The position numbers were made by a program, and so were the translations under genes. Below, in pieces: positions 17,287 through 26,456 of a stretch of DNA of 64,000 nucleotides (position 1 is its first letter; each line of letters starts with the position of its first letter). Below the pieces are notes generated by a model. It did no database searches and was not told the DNA's origin. It saw only the letters and a list, made by a program, of their open reading frames with translations. The DNA lies in contig NC_016609.1 of NCBI RefSeq assembly GCF_000246855.1, positions 3,534,001-3,598,000 on the forward strand, in the 5' to 3' direction. This DNA comes from Niastella koreensis GR20-10. Lineage in GTDB: Bacteria > Bacteroidota > Bacteroidia > Chitinophagales > Chitinophagaceae.

Positions 17287-18870
17287 CTATCTCCGCCCTT
17301 TGCCCTTTGCCCTTTGCCCTTTGCCTTTCTTCACGGGCTCTTCTACAGCAGCATGCTTCTGTTGTAAATCACTGATCGTTTCAAATTCGTCAGCCAATTT
17401 CACGCTGAGCTTTTCGTATATAGAAAAGTAATCCGCATACACCGCATGCTGTTGTTTATTCGGTTTATATACATCGGGTAATTCAACGGTTTGCGCCGCA
17501 TCATCCAGGGATTTATAAATCCCCATTTCGGTAGCGCTTAATAAATAGGCGCCAAAACTTACGCTGTGGTATTGCTGGCGAACCCGTACCGGTTTATTAA
17601 ACATATCGGCAATCATTTGGGTGCAGAAAGGAATGGTGCCAAAGCTGCCATTTACAGATAAGCTTTTTATATTCCGTTGTTCACCCAGCGTTTTACCAAT
17701 GCTGTAGATTTCGTACAGGATGCCTTCAATGGTAGCGCGGATAAAATGGTTGCGTTCGTGTTTGATGTTCAGGCCAAAATACATGCCCCGCGCATTGGCG
17801 TTCCAGATAGGCGCACGTTCACCCAGTAAATATGGCAGAAACAGTAACCCATCCGATCCACGTGGCACCTTGGATGCTTCTTCAATCAGTTGTTGCAAAC
17901 TGTTCTCCATATCAAAGGGATTGGTAAACTCTCCAAACTGCCGGCTGAACCATTCAAAAATATTGCCGCCGTTATTGGTAGGGCCGCCGGAAACGTAGCA
18001 ATCATCGGTAAGCAGGTAATTGAAGAAACGCATTTGTTCATCCTTCAGCACAGTGGGGCCCATTACGCGTACTGCGCCACTATCTTCTATAGTAATAGTA
18101 GCTTTTCCAACTCCCTTCACCCCATCGCCCAGGGTGGCCAAACAACCATCGCTGGAACCTAATAAGATCTTTGTATCAGCCGGCAGGCGCAACGATTGCT
18201 GGAAGGCTTTTTTCAATTTGCCGGCCGAAGTGAATACCGGCGCCACTTCAGGCAATCGCGCAGCGGTAATACCCGCATATTGCAGGGCATCGGCTTCCCA
18301 GGTAACCGTATGAATATTCAACAACCCGGTGGCGGAGGCAATGCTGTAATCCATTTTATACTCACCGGTGAGCTGATGAATGATATAGCTTTTTATCGAC
18401 AGGAACTTGCTGGCCTGCCGGAAACGTTCTTTATCACGGTTTTTCATCCACGCTATTTTTACCAGGGGCGACATGGGATGAATGGGCGTACCCGTAGCCG
18501 CATACAGGCTTTTGCCCAACGCCGAGGAACGCAACTCCTGTGCTTCCTTTTTGGCCCGGTTATCGGCCCAGGTAATGGCATTGCCCAGCGGATTGCCGTA
18601 TTTATCAACCGCCAACACGCTGTGCATGGAGGCGCTGAAACAAATGCAGCCAACCGTATATTTTTTCGGATGGATAAATTCATTCAGTAAATTCTTCAGT
18701 ACATACAGGGTGGTAATAAATATCTGTTCCGGGTCCTGCTCACTGTGGTCGGGTTCTGTATGAAATGTAGGAAAATAGCCCTTCATCGAACCGATGACGC
18801 GGCCGCTGAGGTTGAAGGCAAACACCCGCACCCCATTTGTTCCTAACTCAATTGTAATGATGCATTTCAT
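17287..18870 (-). CDS. FGGY-family carbohydrate kinase (gluconokinase-like)
   Basis: A 527-residue cytoplasmic kinase. The N-terminal FGGY domain opens with the phosphate-binding loop IELGTNGVRVFAF and has SASMHSVLAVD and ITWADNRAKKEAQEL (substrate-binding Trp/Asp/Arg). The C-terminal domain holds the ATP-binding ITIEDSGAVRV, GGPTNNGGNIFEWF, FLPYLLGERAPIWNA and the late LSVNGSFG. The closest recalled match is the gluconokinase/xylulokinase branch. It would phosphorylate the sugar acid or keto-deoxy acid of the locus. The last residues (KKGKGQRAKGKGRR) are encoded by a 7-bp microsatellite and are not part of the fold. The AraC regulator gene ends 11 bp upstream, so the two are co-transcribed. 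Confidence 0.88.
   Translation of the reverse strand: MKCIITIELGTNGVRVFAFNLSGRVIGSMKGYFPTFHTEPDHSEQDPEQIFITTLYVLKNLLNEFIHPKKYTVGCICFSASMHSVLAVDKYGNPLGNAITWADNRAKKEAQELRSSALGKSLYAATGTPIHPMSPLVKIAWMKNRDKERFRQASKFLSIKSYIIHQLTGEYKMDYSIASATGLLNIHTVTWEADALQYAGITAARLPEVAPVFTSAGKLKKAFQQSLRLPADTKILLGSSDGCLATLGDGVKGVGKATITIEDSGAVRVMGPTVLKDEQMRFFNYLLTDDCYVSGGPTNNGGNIFEWFSRQFGEFTNPFDMENSLQQLIEEASKVPRGSDGLLFLPYLLGERAPIWNANARGMYFGLNIKHERNHFIRATIEGILYEIYSIGKTLGEQRNIKSLSVNGSFGTIPFCTQMIADMFNKPVRVRQQYHSVSFGAYLLSATEMGIYKSLDDAAQTVELPDVYKPNKQQHAVYADYFSIYEKLSVKLADEFETISDLQQKHAAVEEPVKKGKGQRAKGKGRR
17295..17328. repeat. heptanucleotide microsatellite inside the kinase 3' end
   Basis: Four perfect units of GCCCTTT plus a shortened fifth, within the last codons of the kinase gene (17287-18870). 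Because 7 is not a multiple of 3, gain or loss of a unit changes the C-terminal frame. Confidence 0.85.
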
Positions 18871-18881
18871 GTTTATTATAG

Positions 18882-19769
18882 TTATTTATTACGCAAATGA
18901 TTTTTTCTGAACTCACTGGGCCGGTAGCCGGTCAGCTTTTTAAACGTGGTGGAAAAATGTTGCGATGAATAGAACCCCGTATCCAGCGCGATGTCGGTCA
19001 CCGAAACATCCGGCCGTTTTAATAACTTAATAGCTTCGGAAATACGGATATTGATCAGATAATTGATGGGCGAAAAACCGGAATAGCTTTTAACTTTTTC
19101 CGTAAACATGGTGGTACCCATACCCACCAGGGCAGCCATTTCCTCTACAGTCCATTGATGCGCCAGGTCCTGGCGCAACACCTCTTCCAGGTGCATAAAA
19201 GTTTTTGGGAAGTCGCGGTTGGCATGGCTTTGTTTGGTCATTTGACGCGCCACCTTTATCAGCAGCTCATCCAACAGGTGATTGATGCTGGCCTGATACC
19301 CTACTTCATTACCAAACAATTCGGCATGGATGCATTTAAGGATCTTACCCACTTCGTTGAAGCGCGACAAAACCGGCAAGCTATTCAACAACAAGGTCTT
19401 TCCAATGGCCGCCGCCTCGCTTTCGCTCAGGCCGCTCCATTTACCGGGCTGTAAATTACCTTTATCGAGCCCATGCAGGGCCAGTTGGATCCAGGTAAAA
19501 GAGCCGATCTCCAGCACGCCATTGTCGCTGCCAAATGGTGTACCGGGCAAAATCAGCGCTACGTCGCCGGGATAATATATATAGGACTGATGATTGATGC
19601 GCCATTCGAACCGCCCTTCTATTATATAATATATGCGTAACCCTTCAGTGATGGTGGTGGAAAATGCGTTGAGCTGTATAGAGCCATTCTTTTTTATGCC
19701 CAGCTCCTGGATATGCGGGAACAAAAGCAGTTCTGCCGATCTACCATGTTGTAGCACGAATTGATTCAT
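18882..19769 (-). CDS. AraC-family transcriptional regulator
   Basis: A 295-residue regulator. The N-terminal half is a cupin-like ligand domain (RIYYIIEGRFEWRINHQSYI, YPGDVALILPGTP). Residues about 195-290 are the AraC double helix-turn-helix (MAALVGMGTTMFTEKVKSYS, then VTDIALDTGFYSSQHFSTTF, KKLTGYRPSEFRK). It stands at the head of the minus-strand operon of kinase, aldolases, dehydratases and transporter, and is divergent from the SusC/SusD/dehydratase genes with 177 bp between. It is therefore the likely sensor of the sugar acid controlling both arms (inference). Confidence 0.9.
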   Translation of the reverse strand: MNQFVLQHGRSAELLLFPHIQELGIKKNGSIQLNAFSTTITEGLRIYYIIEGRFEWRINHQSYIYYPGDVALILPGTPFGSDNGVLEIGSFTWIQLALHGLDKGNLQPGKWSGLSESEAAAIGKTLLLNSLPVLSRFNEVGKILKCIHAELFGNEVGYQASINHLLDELLIKVARQMTKQSHANRDFPKTFMHLEEVLRQDLAHQWTVEEMAALVGMGTTMFTEKVKSYSGFSPINYLINIRISEAIKLLKRPDVSVTDIALDTGFYSSQHFSTTFKKLTGYRPSEFRKNHLRNK

Positions 19770-19946
19770 ATGGCTTTATGTACTTAGCTTTGGCGCAATC
19801 TGCTTCTTTCAGAAGCATGTATAAAATAAAGGAATTTCTTGTTCCTGAATGTACAAAATTCAACACTGTTTTATTTTGGAAGTTTTTACCCGTAATACCG
19901 GATAATTTGTTCCTTCAACGATTACTCACCAAAACAACTTGCCGGT
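19770..19946. promoter_or_regulatory. divergent control region between AraC regulator and SusC
   Basis: 177 bp without genes between two divergent transcripts. It contains a short inverted repeat gcttctttcagaagc (about 19801-19815), a ggaatttcttgttcc inverted pair (about 19831-19845), and a ggataatttg box about 50 bp before the SusC start that partly fits the Bacteroidota -7 element TAnnTTTG. The actual AraC sites cannot be assigned from one sequence. Confidence 0.4.
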
Positions 19947-22900
19947 ATGAAAAATTACTCCCACGGAAGGCCACCCCGTTATGCAGGGTTATGGCTGCTC
20001 TGCGTTTTTCATTTAATCCTTTCCGTTACCCATGCTCAAACCGTTACAGGAACAGTGTCTGATGAAAAAGGTGCAAAGTTGTCACGGGTGTCCATAATGA
20101 TAAAGGGGTCATCCATTGGCACTACCTCCGACAACAATGGCAAATACTCCGTTGCAGCCCCGGCCAATGGCACCCTCATTTTTTCTGCAGTTGGCTATAA
20201 AAATACGGAAGTAGCCATTGATGGCCGCACCGTTATCAACATTTCACTTGCGTTCGATAACCAGAACCTGGGCGAAGTGATCGTAACAGCGCTGGGCATT
20301 AAAAAGCAGGCCCGGAGTTTAGGCTTTTCCGCCACCAGTGTTAAACCCGAAGAACTGAGTGTGAACCGTACCAGCAATGTCATGAATGCCTTACAGGGAA
20401 AAGTAGCCGGGGTAAATATTTCATCGTTAGGTACCGGGCCGGGCGGCAGTTCAAAGATCCGCATCCGGGGTCAGTCGTCTATTTCCGGGCAAAACAACCC
20501 GCTGATCGTTATCAATGGCGTACCGGTTGACAACACCAACTTCAACGACAACACCATCCAGGTAAAAGGCGGCGGTGTGTATGCAGATGGCGGTGATGGC
20601 TTGTCGAGCATTAACCCCGATGATATTGAAAGCATGACCATCCTCAAAGGAGCGCCCGCATCGGCCCTGTACGGTTCCCGCGCCAAAGATGGGGTAATCA
20701 TGATCACCACAAAAACGAAAGGCAAAACAAAAGGTATTGGTGTAACTTATAACCTTAATTATACCAACGATACCCCGCTTGATTATACTGATTATCAAAA
20801 TCAGTACGGTCAGGGGGAGAATGGCGTTCGCCCCACCACCCCCGACCCTACTTCGGGCGAATGGTCGTTTGGCGAAAAATTCGCTCCCGGCATGACGCAG
20901 ATCCTGTTCAATAACCTCACCGTTCCCTACGAACCACAGGGCAGCCGCATCAAGGCTTTCTACCGGCATGGCCAGAATATTGCCAACACCCTCGCTTTTG
21001 AAAGCAGTAACGACAAAGGCGGGATGCGCCTCTCGCTCAACAATACCCAGAACAACGGCATCATGCCCAATAATACGTTCAATCGCAAATCGATGAACCT
21101 GGGTTATAGTTATAACCTCTCTGACCAGCTCACCCTGTCGGGCAATATCAATTATTCGCGGGAGATCAATAGTAATCCACCAAACATTGCCAACCAGGAC
21201 AACTCCATTCCTACCACGCTGATGGCGTTGTCGACCTCCATGCCGTTGAGTGTGCTTAATGAAAACAAATACAATGCACAAGGCAATGAATACAACTGGT
21301 CGAGGTTCACCAACCGCACCAACCCTTATTGGGTATTGGCTGAACAATTTCACAATATCAAACGCGACCGCATCTTCGGCAACGTAACGCTGAAATATAA
21401 TTTGCTGTCATGGTTAAACGTGCAGGGCCGCTTTGGGCAGGATTACTGGTCGCGCGATGAAGATGTAAACAACTTCCCTACCGGACAGGCATCCCGCGCA
21501 GCTGCGTTGCCCGGCTTTGTAAACGGTGTATACACCCAGGAATCCCGGCGCTTTCGCGAAACCAACCTCGATTTCCTGGTGAACGCCAATAAAACTTTCG
21601 GGACTGTGGGCATTAACCTGAATGCCGGCGGCAACCGCATGCGCAAACGGTCCGACATCAACAATGTGGTGGTCACCGATTTCATCACCCGTGGTATTTA
21701 CACGGTGCAGAACGGCCGCGGCAAAGACCCCGTGTACACACGTATTGAACAAGGCGTTAATTCATTATATAGTTCAGCCGAATTGAACTTCAAACAAACC
21801 TTCTACCTTACCGGTACCGTGCGTAACGACTGGTTCAGCACGCTGGCGCCGGCTAACAGAAGTATTTTGTACCCATCTGTTTCGGGCAGTTATGTTTTCT
21901 CTGAACACCTGCAAAATGTGAACTGGTTGAATTTTGGAAAACTGCGCCTGGGTTATGCCGAGGTAGGCAGCGATGGCGATGTGGCGCCCTATTCAAACCA
22001 GTTATTCTATACGCCCAATGCTAATTTCGTAAGCAACCCCAATGGACAGCAGGTACCGGTTGGTACCAGCAATATCAGTAATAATGCTACCGGTACTACA
22101 TTACCCAATCCCAATCTGAAACCGAGCCGCGTAGCCGAAACCGAAGTAGGGCTTGAAATGCGCATGTTCAACAACCGGGTCAATGTTGACCTGGCTGCTT
22201 ATCGTAAGATCACCAAAGACCAGATCGTGCTGGTACAGATCTCAGATGCATCGGGGTATCTTAATACGCCCATCAACAGTGGTAAAAGCAGGAACTATGG
22301 ATTTGAAGCCATGCTGAACCTGGTTCCGGTTAGAACGGTAAATACCACCTGGGAATTTACGGCCAATACTTCTTACAACATCACCAGGGTACTGAGCATT
22401 ATTACCGACAAACCCGGAGAACGCATCACTACCGGAACGCACGTGTTCAATGGAGAAACCAGGCATGTGGTGGGCCAGGAAATGGGCCAGATCGCCGGTT
22501 ACGGATATGCACGGGATGCTAAAGGCCAGCAAATATTTCAGAGTAACGGAGTACCACAGCGCACAGCCGATTTTGTGTTGTTTGGCAGCGCCCTGCCAAA
22601 ATGGGTAGGCGGTTTTCTGAATACGGTGAATTACAAGGGCATCAACTTTACGGTATTAATAGATTACAAACTGGGTAATAAAATGCTCTCCGGCACCAAC
22701 TTCAATGCCGTACGGCATGGCTTACACAAAATGACACTCGAAGGACGTGAAGGCGGGGTAACAGGCAAAGGTGTTAATGCCAGTGGCAATCCCAACAGTG
22801 CCGTAACGCCTGTTCAAACCTATTGGGAACACCTGCGTTCACAACAAATCATAGAACCGGTGGTCTATAATGGGGGCTATTGGAAGCTTCGCCAGATCTC

Positions 22901-23117
22901 GGTAGGATATGATTTCACTAAACATGTGCCTACCAAATGGCCTATAAAAGGACTGAAGCTTGACCTGGTAGCCAATAATGTGTTGCTGATAAAGAAATGG
23001 GTTGATAATATCGATCCTGAAACATTCGGGTTTGGTTCCGATAACCAGGTAGGTTTGGAATCACCCGGTTTGCCCACCACCCGCAGCCTTGGCCTGAATT
23101 TGAACATTAAATTCTAA
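19947..23117 (+). CDS. SusC/RagA-family TonB-dependent outer-membrane receptor
   Basis: A complete 1056-residue SusC homologue. It has a signal peptide (about 1-30, ending THAQ), a carboxypeptidase-regulatory-like domain (TVTGTVSDEKGAKLSRVSI, about 32-110), and a plug with NALQGKVAGVNISSLGTGPG, KIRIRGQSSI, PLIVINGVPVDN and SMTILKGAPASALYGSRAKD. A long beta-barrel follows, ending in the outer-membrane-type C-terminus LGLNLNIKF. The family forms the TonB-driven channel below a SusD lid. The SusD gene starts 11 bp downstream. Given the neighbours, the cargo is probably an oligosaccharide or polymer rich in uronic or aldonic acids, but this is inference. Confidence 0.96.
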   Translation: MKNYSHGRPPRYAGLWLLCVFHLILSVTHAQTVTGTVSDEKGAKLSRVSIMIKGSSIGTTSDNNGKYSVAAPANGTLIFSAVGYKNTEVAIDGRTVINISLAFDNQNLGEVIVTALGIKKQARSLGFSATSVKPEELSVNRTSNVMNALQGKVAGVNISSLGTGPGGSSKIRIRGQSSISGQNNPLIVINGVPVDNTNFNDNTIQVKGGGVYADGGDGLSSINPDDIESMTILKGAPASALYGSRAKDGVIMITTKTKGKTKGIGVTYNLNYTNDTPLDYTDYQNQYGQGENGVRPTTPDPTSGEWSFGEKFAPGMTQILFNNLTVPYEPQGSRIKAFYRHGQNIANTLAFESSNDKGGMRLSLNNTQNNGIMPNNTFNRKSMNLGYSYNLSDQLTLSGNINYSREINSNPPNIANQDNSIPTTLMALSTSMPLSVLNENKYNAQGNEYNWSRFTNRTNPYWVLAEQFHNIKRDRIFGNVTLKYNLLSWLNVQGRFGQDYWSRDEDVNNFPTGQASRAAALPGFVNGVYTQESRRFRETNLDFLVNANKTFGTVGINLNAGGNRMRKRSDINNVVVTDFITRGIYTVQNGRGKDPVYTRIEQGVNSLYSSAELNFKQTFYLTGTVRNDWFSTLAPANRSILYPSVSGSYVFSEHLQNVNWLNFGKLRLGYAEVGSDGDVAPYSNQLFYTPNANFVSNPNGQQVPVGTSNISNNATGTTLPNPNLKPSRVAETEVGLEMRMFNNRVNVDLAAYRKITKDQIVLVQISDASGYLNTPINSGKSRNYGFEAMLNLVPVRTVNTTWEFTANTSYNITRVLSIITDKPGERITTGTHVFNGETRHVVGQEMGQIAGYGYARDAKGQQIFQSNGVPQRTADFVLFGSALPKWVGGFLNTVNYKGINFTVLIDYKLGNKMLSGTNFNAVRHGLHKMTLEGREGGVTGKGVNASGNPNSAVTPVQTYWEHLRSQQIIEPVVYNGGYWKLRQISVGYDFTKHVPTKWPIKGLKLDLVANNVLLIKKWVDNIDPETFGFGSDNQVGLESPGLPTTRSLGLNLNIKF

Positions 23118-23128
23118 CACCTATTGTC

Positions 23129-24670
23129 ATGAAAAAGATTGCAAACTATATATTGGCTTTCTCTTTATTGTATTTCACTTCTTCGTGTGATAAGAACCTG
23201 TCGGAGCTGAATGTAAACAATACCAACAGCACCACGCTCGATCCGGCACTGCTGCTGAACCAGGCGATCATCAATACCAGCTTCCCGGTAAAATCGCTGG
23301 TGTTCGATATTGGCATCGTTCAACAAATGATAACGCCCAATGGCGGCGTGCTGGCCGGCGCCAATTTTAACCAGGACAGCCGCGATGTTACTACCCAGCC
23401 TTTGTGGACGGCCTATTATCAAAGCGTGATCAAGAATACCTACGATGCCATTGCAAAATCAAAAGACCTTAGCACCCGCACCAATATGTACAATATGGCG
23501 CGCATTTACCAGTCGTATGTGTTTATGATATTGACCGATGAGTTTGGTGAAATTCCCTATACAGAAGGGGGCGCCGGTTATGCGCAACACATCAACTTTC
23601 CTAAATACGATCGCCAGCAGGATATATACCCCAAGCTCATCCAGGAGCTGACCGACGCCGCTGCGGCATTAACTACCAGCAGCACTATTGAAACCGGTGA
23701 TATGTTGTATGCAGGTAATGTGGCCCAATGGAAAAAATTTGCTTACTCCCTGTTGCTGCGCGCCGGCATGCGGTTGAGCAAGATCGATCCGGCCAAAGCG
23801 CAAAGCACCGTGCAGGCGGCTGTAGCCGGCGGCGTCATAACCGCCAATGCCGACAATGCCTTTATTCGCCATGACGCCAATTTTAATCAACCCATCGGCG
23901 CTACGCTTAATGGTGGCGAAGCTGCCAACTTTTACCTTACCAAACCTTTTGTTGACCAGTTAAAGAACACCAATGACCCGCGTCTGCAGGCCATTGCCAT
24001 TCGTTATGTTGGCGCCAAAAGCGGCGCAGGACAAACGGTAGCGGTTGGCAGTACCGACCCCACCAAACAGATCGGGATGCCCATGGGATATGACAATGGC
24101 ACTATTGTAGCGCAGGCCACTGCCGACGGCCTGGCCAGCTTTTATGATTACAGCCAGGCAGACCGGCGCCGGATCCTGAAAGTATCGTCACCTGTGTTCC
24201 TGGTAACCGCGGCGCAAACCAACCTGCTATTGGCCGAAGCGAGATTTCGCGGCTGGATAACTTCAGGTACCGCCGCCCAGTATTTTGCCGACGGCATAAA
24301 AGCGCATATGGATCAAATGGCGGCATACGACGCCAATTCCGCCATTTCCGCCACGGCCCGGGATGTATACGTAACTGCTAACCCACTCGTTGCCGGCACA
24401 GAGCTGCAACAGATCAATACCCAATACTGGATCGCATCCTTTTTGAACGGCCCTGAAGCTTTTGCTAACTTTAGACGCAGTGGCTTTCCGGCATTGACGC
24501 CCAATCCGTATGGCCAGCCCAGTAATCCTGATGTACCCAATGGCACTTTTATCAGGCGACTCACCTATCCTACTTCTGAACTGAGCGTAAATACGGATAA
24601 TGTGAATGAAGCTATTGGCAGACAAGGAGCGGATAAGTTGAGTACGAGAGTTTGGTGGGATAAGCCTTAA
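23129..24670 (+). CDS. SusD/RagB-family outer-membrane lipoprotein
   Basis: A 513-residue lipoprotein with signal MKKIANYILAFSLLYFTSSC, lipidated Cys20 and a following DKNLSELNVNNT. The TPR-like body has SusD-like features: DPALLLNQAI near residue 45, MARIYQSYVFMILTDEFGEIPYTE (about 125-148), WKKFAYSLLLRAGMRLS (about 200) and LLLAEARFRGW with a following helix (about 370). The C-terminus RLTYPTSELSVNTDNV and TRVWWD is typical of the SusD-like group 2. It binds ligand on the cell surface and closes the SusC channel. It forms a pair with the SusC gene 11 bp upstream and is followed by the dehydratase gene after 66 bp. Confidence 0.94.
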   Translation: MKKIANYILAFSLLYFTSSCDKNLSELNVNNTNSTTLDPALLLNQAIINTSFPVKSLVFDIGIVQQMITPNGGVLAGANFNQDSRDVTTQPLWTAYYQSVIKNTYDAIAKSKDLSTRTNMYNMARIYQSYVFMILTDEFGEIPYTEGGAGYAQHINFPKYDRQQDIYPKLIQELTDAAAALTTSSTIETGDMLYAGNVAQWKKFAYSLLLRAGMRLSKIDPAKAQSTVQAAVAGGVITANADNAFIRHDANFNQPIGATLNGGEAANFYLTKPFVDQLKNTNDPRLQAIAIRYVGAKSGAGQTVAVGSTDPTKQIGMPMGYDNGTIVAQATADGLASFYDYSQADRRRILKVSSPVFLVTAAQTNLLLAEARFRGWITSGTAAQYFADGIKAHMDQMAAYDANSAISATARDVYVTANPLVAGTELQQINTQYWIASFLNGPEAFANFRRSGFPALTPNPYGQPSNPDVPNGTFIRRLTYPTSELSVNTDNVNEAIGRQGADKLSTRVWWDKP

Positions 24671-24736
24671 ACCGGACATTCAATATTCATTATTTCCGCT
24701 TGCGCTGTATACAACGAAATATTATAAAGAATAATC

Positions 24737-26455
24737 ATGAGCAACCGTAAATTAAGAAGCAGCGATTGGTTCGGCCGATCGGACAAGATGGGTTTTGTAC
24801 ACCGGTCATGGTTTCGTACGCAGGGGTATCCTGACGATTATTTCGTGAACAAACCCGTGATCGGTATTTGTAATACCTGGAGTGAGCTTACGCCCTGTAA
24901 CAGCAACCTGCGGGATCTGGCTGAGATAGTAAAACGCGGCGTGATAGAAGCAGGCGGTTTTCCGCTGGAGTTTCCCGTTACATCGCTGGGCGAAACCGTG
25001 ATGCGCCCTACTACCATGTTGTTCCGCAACCTGGCCAGTATGGATGTGGAAGAAACCATTCGCGCCAACCCGATCGATGGCGTTGTGTTGCTCACCGGGT
25101 GCGACAAAACCACTCCCTCTACCATCATGGGCGCCTGTAGTGTGGACCTGCCCACTATTGTAGTGCCCGGTGGTCCCATGCTGAATGGCCGCTTTCGCGG
25201 GGAATGCATCGGCAGCGGTTCCTTTAACTGGCTCATCAAAGAAAAACAAGGCGTTGAAAATTATACCGAACAGGATATACATGAAGTGGAAACCGGCGTT
25301 GCCCGTAGCCAGGGTCATTGCATGACTATGGGCACCGCCAGTTCCATGGCCTGCATGGCCGAAGCGCTGGGGTTAACCTTACCCGGCATGGCAGCCATTC
25401 CCGCCGTAGACGCCCGTAAAAAACAATTCGCGCAACTGAGCGGCCGCCGCATTGTTGAAATGGTAAAAGAAGACCTGAAAATATCGCGCATCCTAACCCG
25501 TGCCGCTTTTGAAAATGCCATTGTTGTTAACTCGGCTATTGGCGGATCCAGCAATTTCATTATTCATCTGCTGGCCATCGCCGGCCGCATCGGCGTTCCG
25601 TTGACCCTGGAAGATTTTGACGCCATTGGCAGTAAAGTGCCCTTGTTATTGAACCTGAAACCATCGGGCAAATACCTGATGGAAGATTTTTATTATGCCG
25701 GTGGTTTGCCGGTGATCATCCGGGAAATGCAATCGTACCTGCACAACAATGCCCTAACCGTAAACGGCAAAAGCATCAGCGACAATTGCGCCGTTTCCCC
25801 CTGCTACAATACAGAGGTGATCGCCACTGCCCAACAGCCGCTTCAGCAATCAGCAGGCATGGCGGTACTGAAAGGCAATTTATGCGCAAACGGCGCCATT
25901 ATAAAACCATCGGCAGCGTCCCCGCATTTATTAAAACACCGGGGCCGGGCCGTAGTATTTGAGAACATCGAGGACTATCATGCCCGTATTGACGATCCCG
26001 GCCTGGACATTGACGAACATTGTGTGATCGTGTTAAAAGGTGTTGGGCCTGTAGGTTATCCCGGCATGCCCGAAGTAGGCAATGTTGACCTGCCCATGAA
26101 GCTGTTGCAAAAAGGCATCAAAGATATGGTGCGTATTTCAGACGGGCGCATGAGCGGCACCGCGGGCGGCACGGTAGTATTGCATGTATCGCCCGAGTCT
26201 TCTATAGGTGGCGTGCTGGCCCTGGTGCAAAATGGCGACATGATAGAATTGGATGTAACGGCCAGGAAATTGCACCTGGATGTGCCCGACGAAGAACTCG
26301 CTGCCCGCAAAGCACGCTGGCAACAACCAGCGCCTATGGCAACGCGTGGCTATGTAAAGTTTTATATAGATCATGTGCAGCAGGCGCACCTTGGCGCCGA
26401 CCTGGATGTGTTACGCGGTGGCAGTGGCGATGAAGTGGTGAGGGATTTGCATTAA
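24737..26455 (+). CDS. IlvD/Edd-family sugar-acid dehydratase (arabinonate/xylonate dehydratase-like)
   Basis: A 572-residue cytoplasmic iron-sulphur enzyme. The three cluster-binding cysteines are visible: Cys54 in NTWSELTPCN, Cys122 in LLTGCDKTTP and Cys195 in SQGHCMTMGTASS. Other family blocks are GGPMLNGRFRGE and SDGRMSGTAGGTVVLHVSPE. The start (WFGRSDKMGFVHRSWFR) and general spacing match the sugar-acid branch (L-arabinonate, D-xylonate, D-gluconate) rather than branched-chain amino-acid IlvD. It would make a 2-keto-3-deoxy acid that the FGGY kinase or an aldolase then uses. It lies downstream of SusCD, and its stop is one base from the stop of the convergent arginase-family gene. Confidence 0.92.
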   Translation: MSNRKLRSSDWFGRSDKMGFVHRSWFRTQGYPDDYFVNKPVIGICNTWSELTPCNSNLRDLAEIVKRGVIEAGGFPLEFPVTSLGETVMRPTTMLFRNLASMDVEETIRANPIDGVVLLTGCDKTTPSTIMGACSVDLPTIVVPGGPMLNGRFRGECIGSGSFNWLIKEKQGVENYTEQDIHEVETGVARSQGHCMTMGTASSMACMAEALGLTLPGMAAIPAVDARKKQFAQLSGRRIVEMVKEDLKISRILTRAAFENAIVVNSAIGGSSNFIIHLLAIAGRIGVPLTLEDFDAIGSKVPLLLNLKPSGKYLMEDFYYAGGLPVIIREMQSYLHNNALTVNGKSISDNCAVSPCYNTEVIATAQQPLQQSAGMAVLKGNLCANGAIIKPSAASPHLLKHRGRAVVFENIEDYHARIDDPGLDIDEHCVIVLKGVGPVGYPGMPEVGNVDLPMKLLQKGIKDMVRISDGRMSGTAGGTVVLHVSPESSIGGVLALVQNGDMIELDVTARKLHLDVPDEELAARKARWQQPAPMATRGYVKFYIDHVQQAHLGADLDVLRGGSGDEVVRDLH

Positions 26456-26456
26456 T

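Noticed and set aside
17129-17431. 100-codon plus-strand ORF across the kinase 3' end
   Set aside because: It consists of low-complexity phrase repeat and microsatellite translated in the opposite direction.
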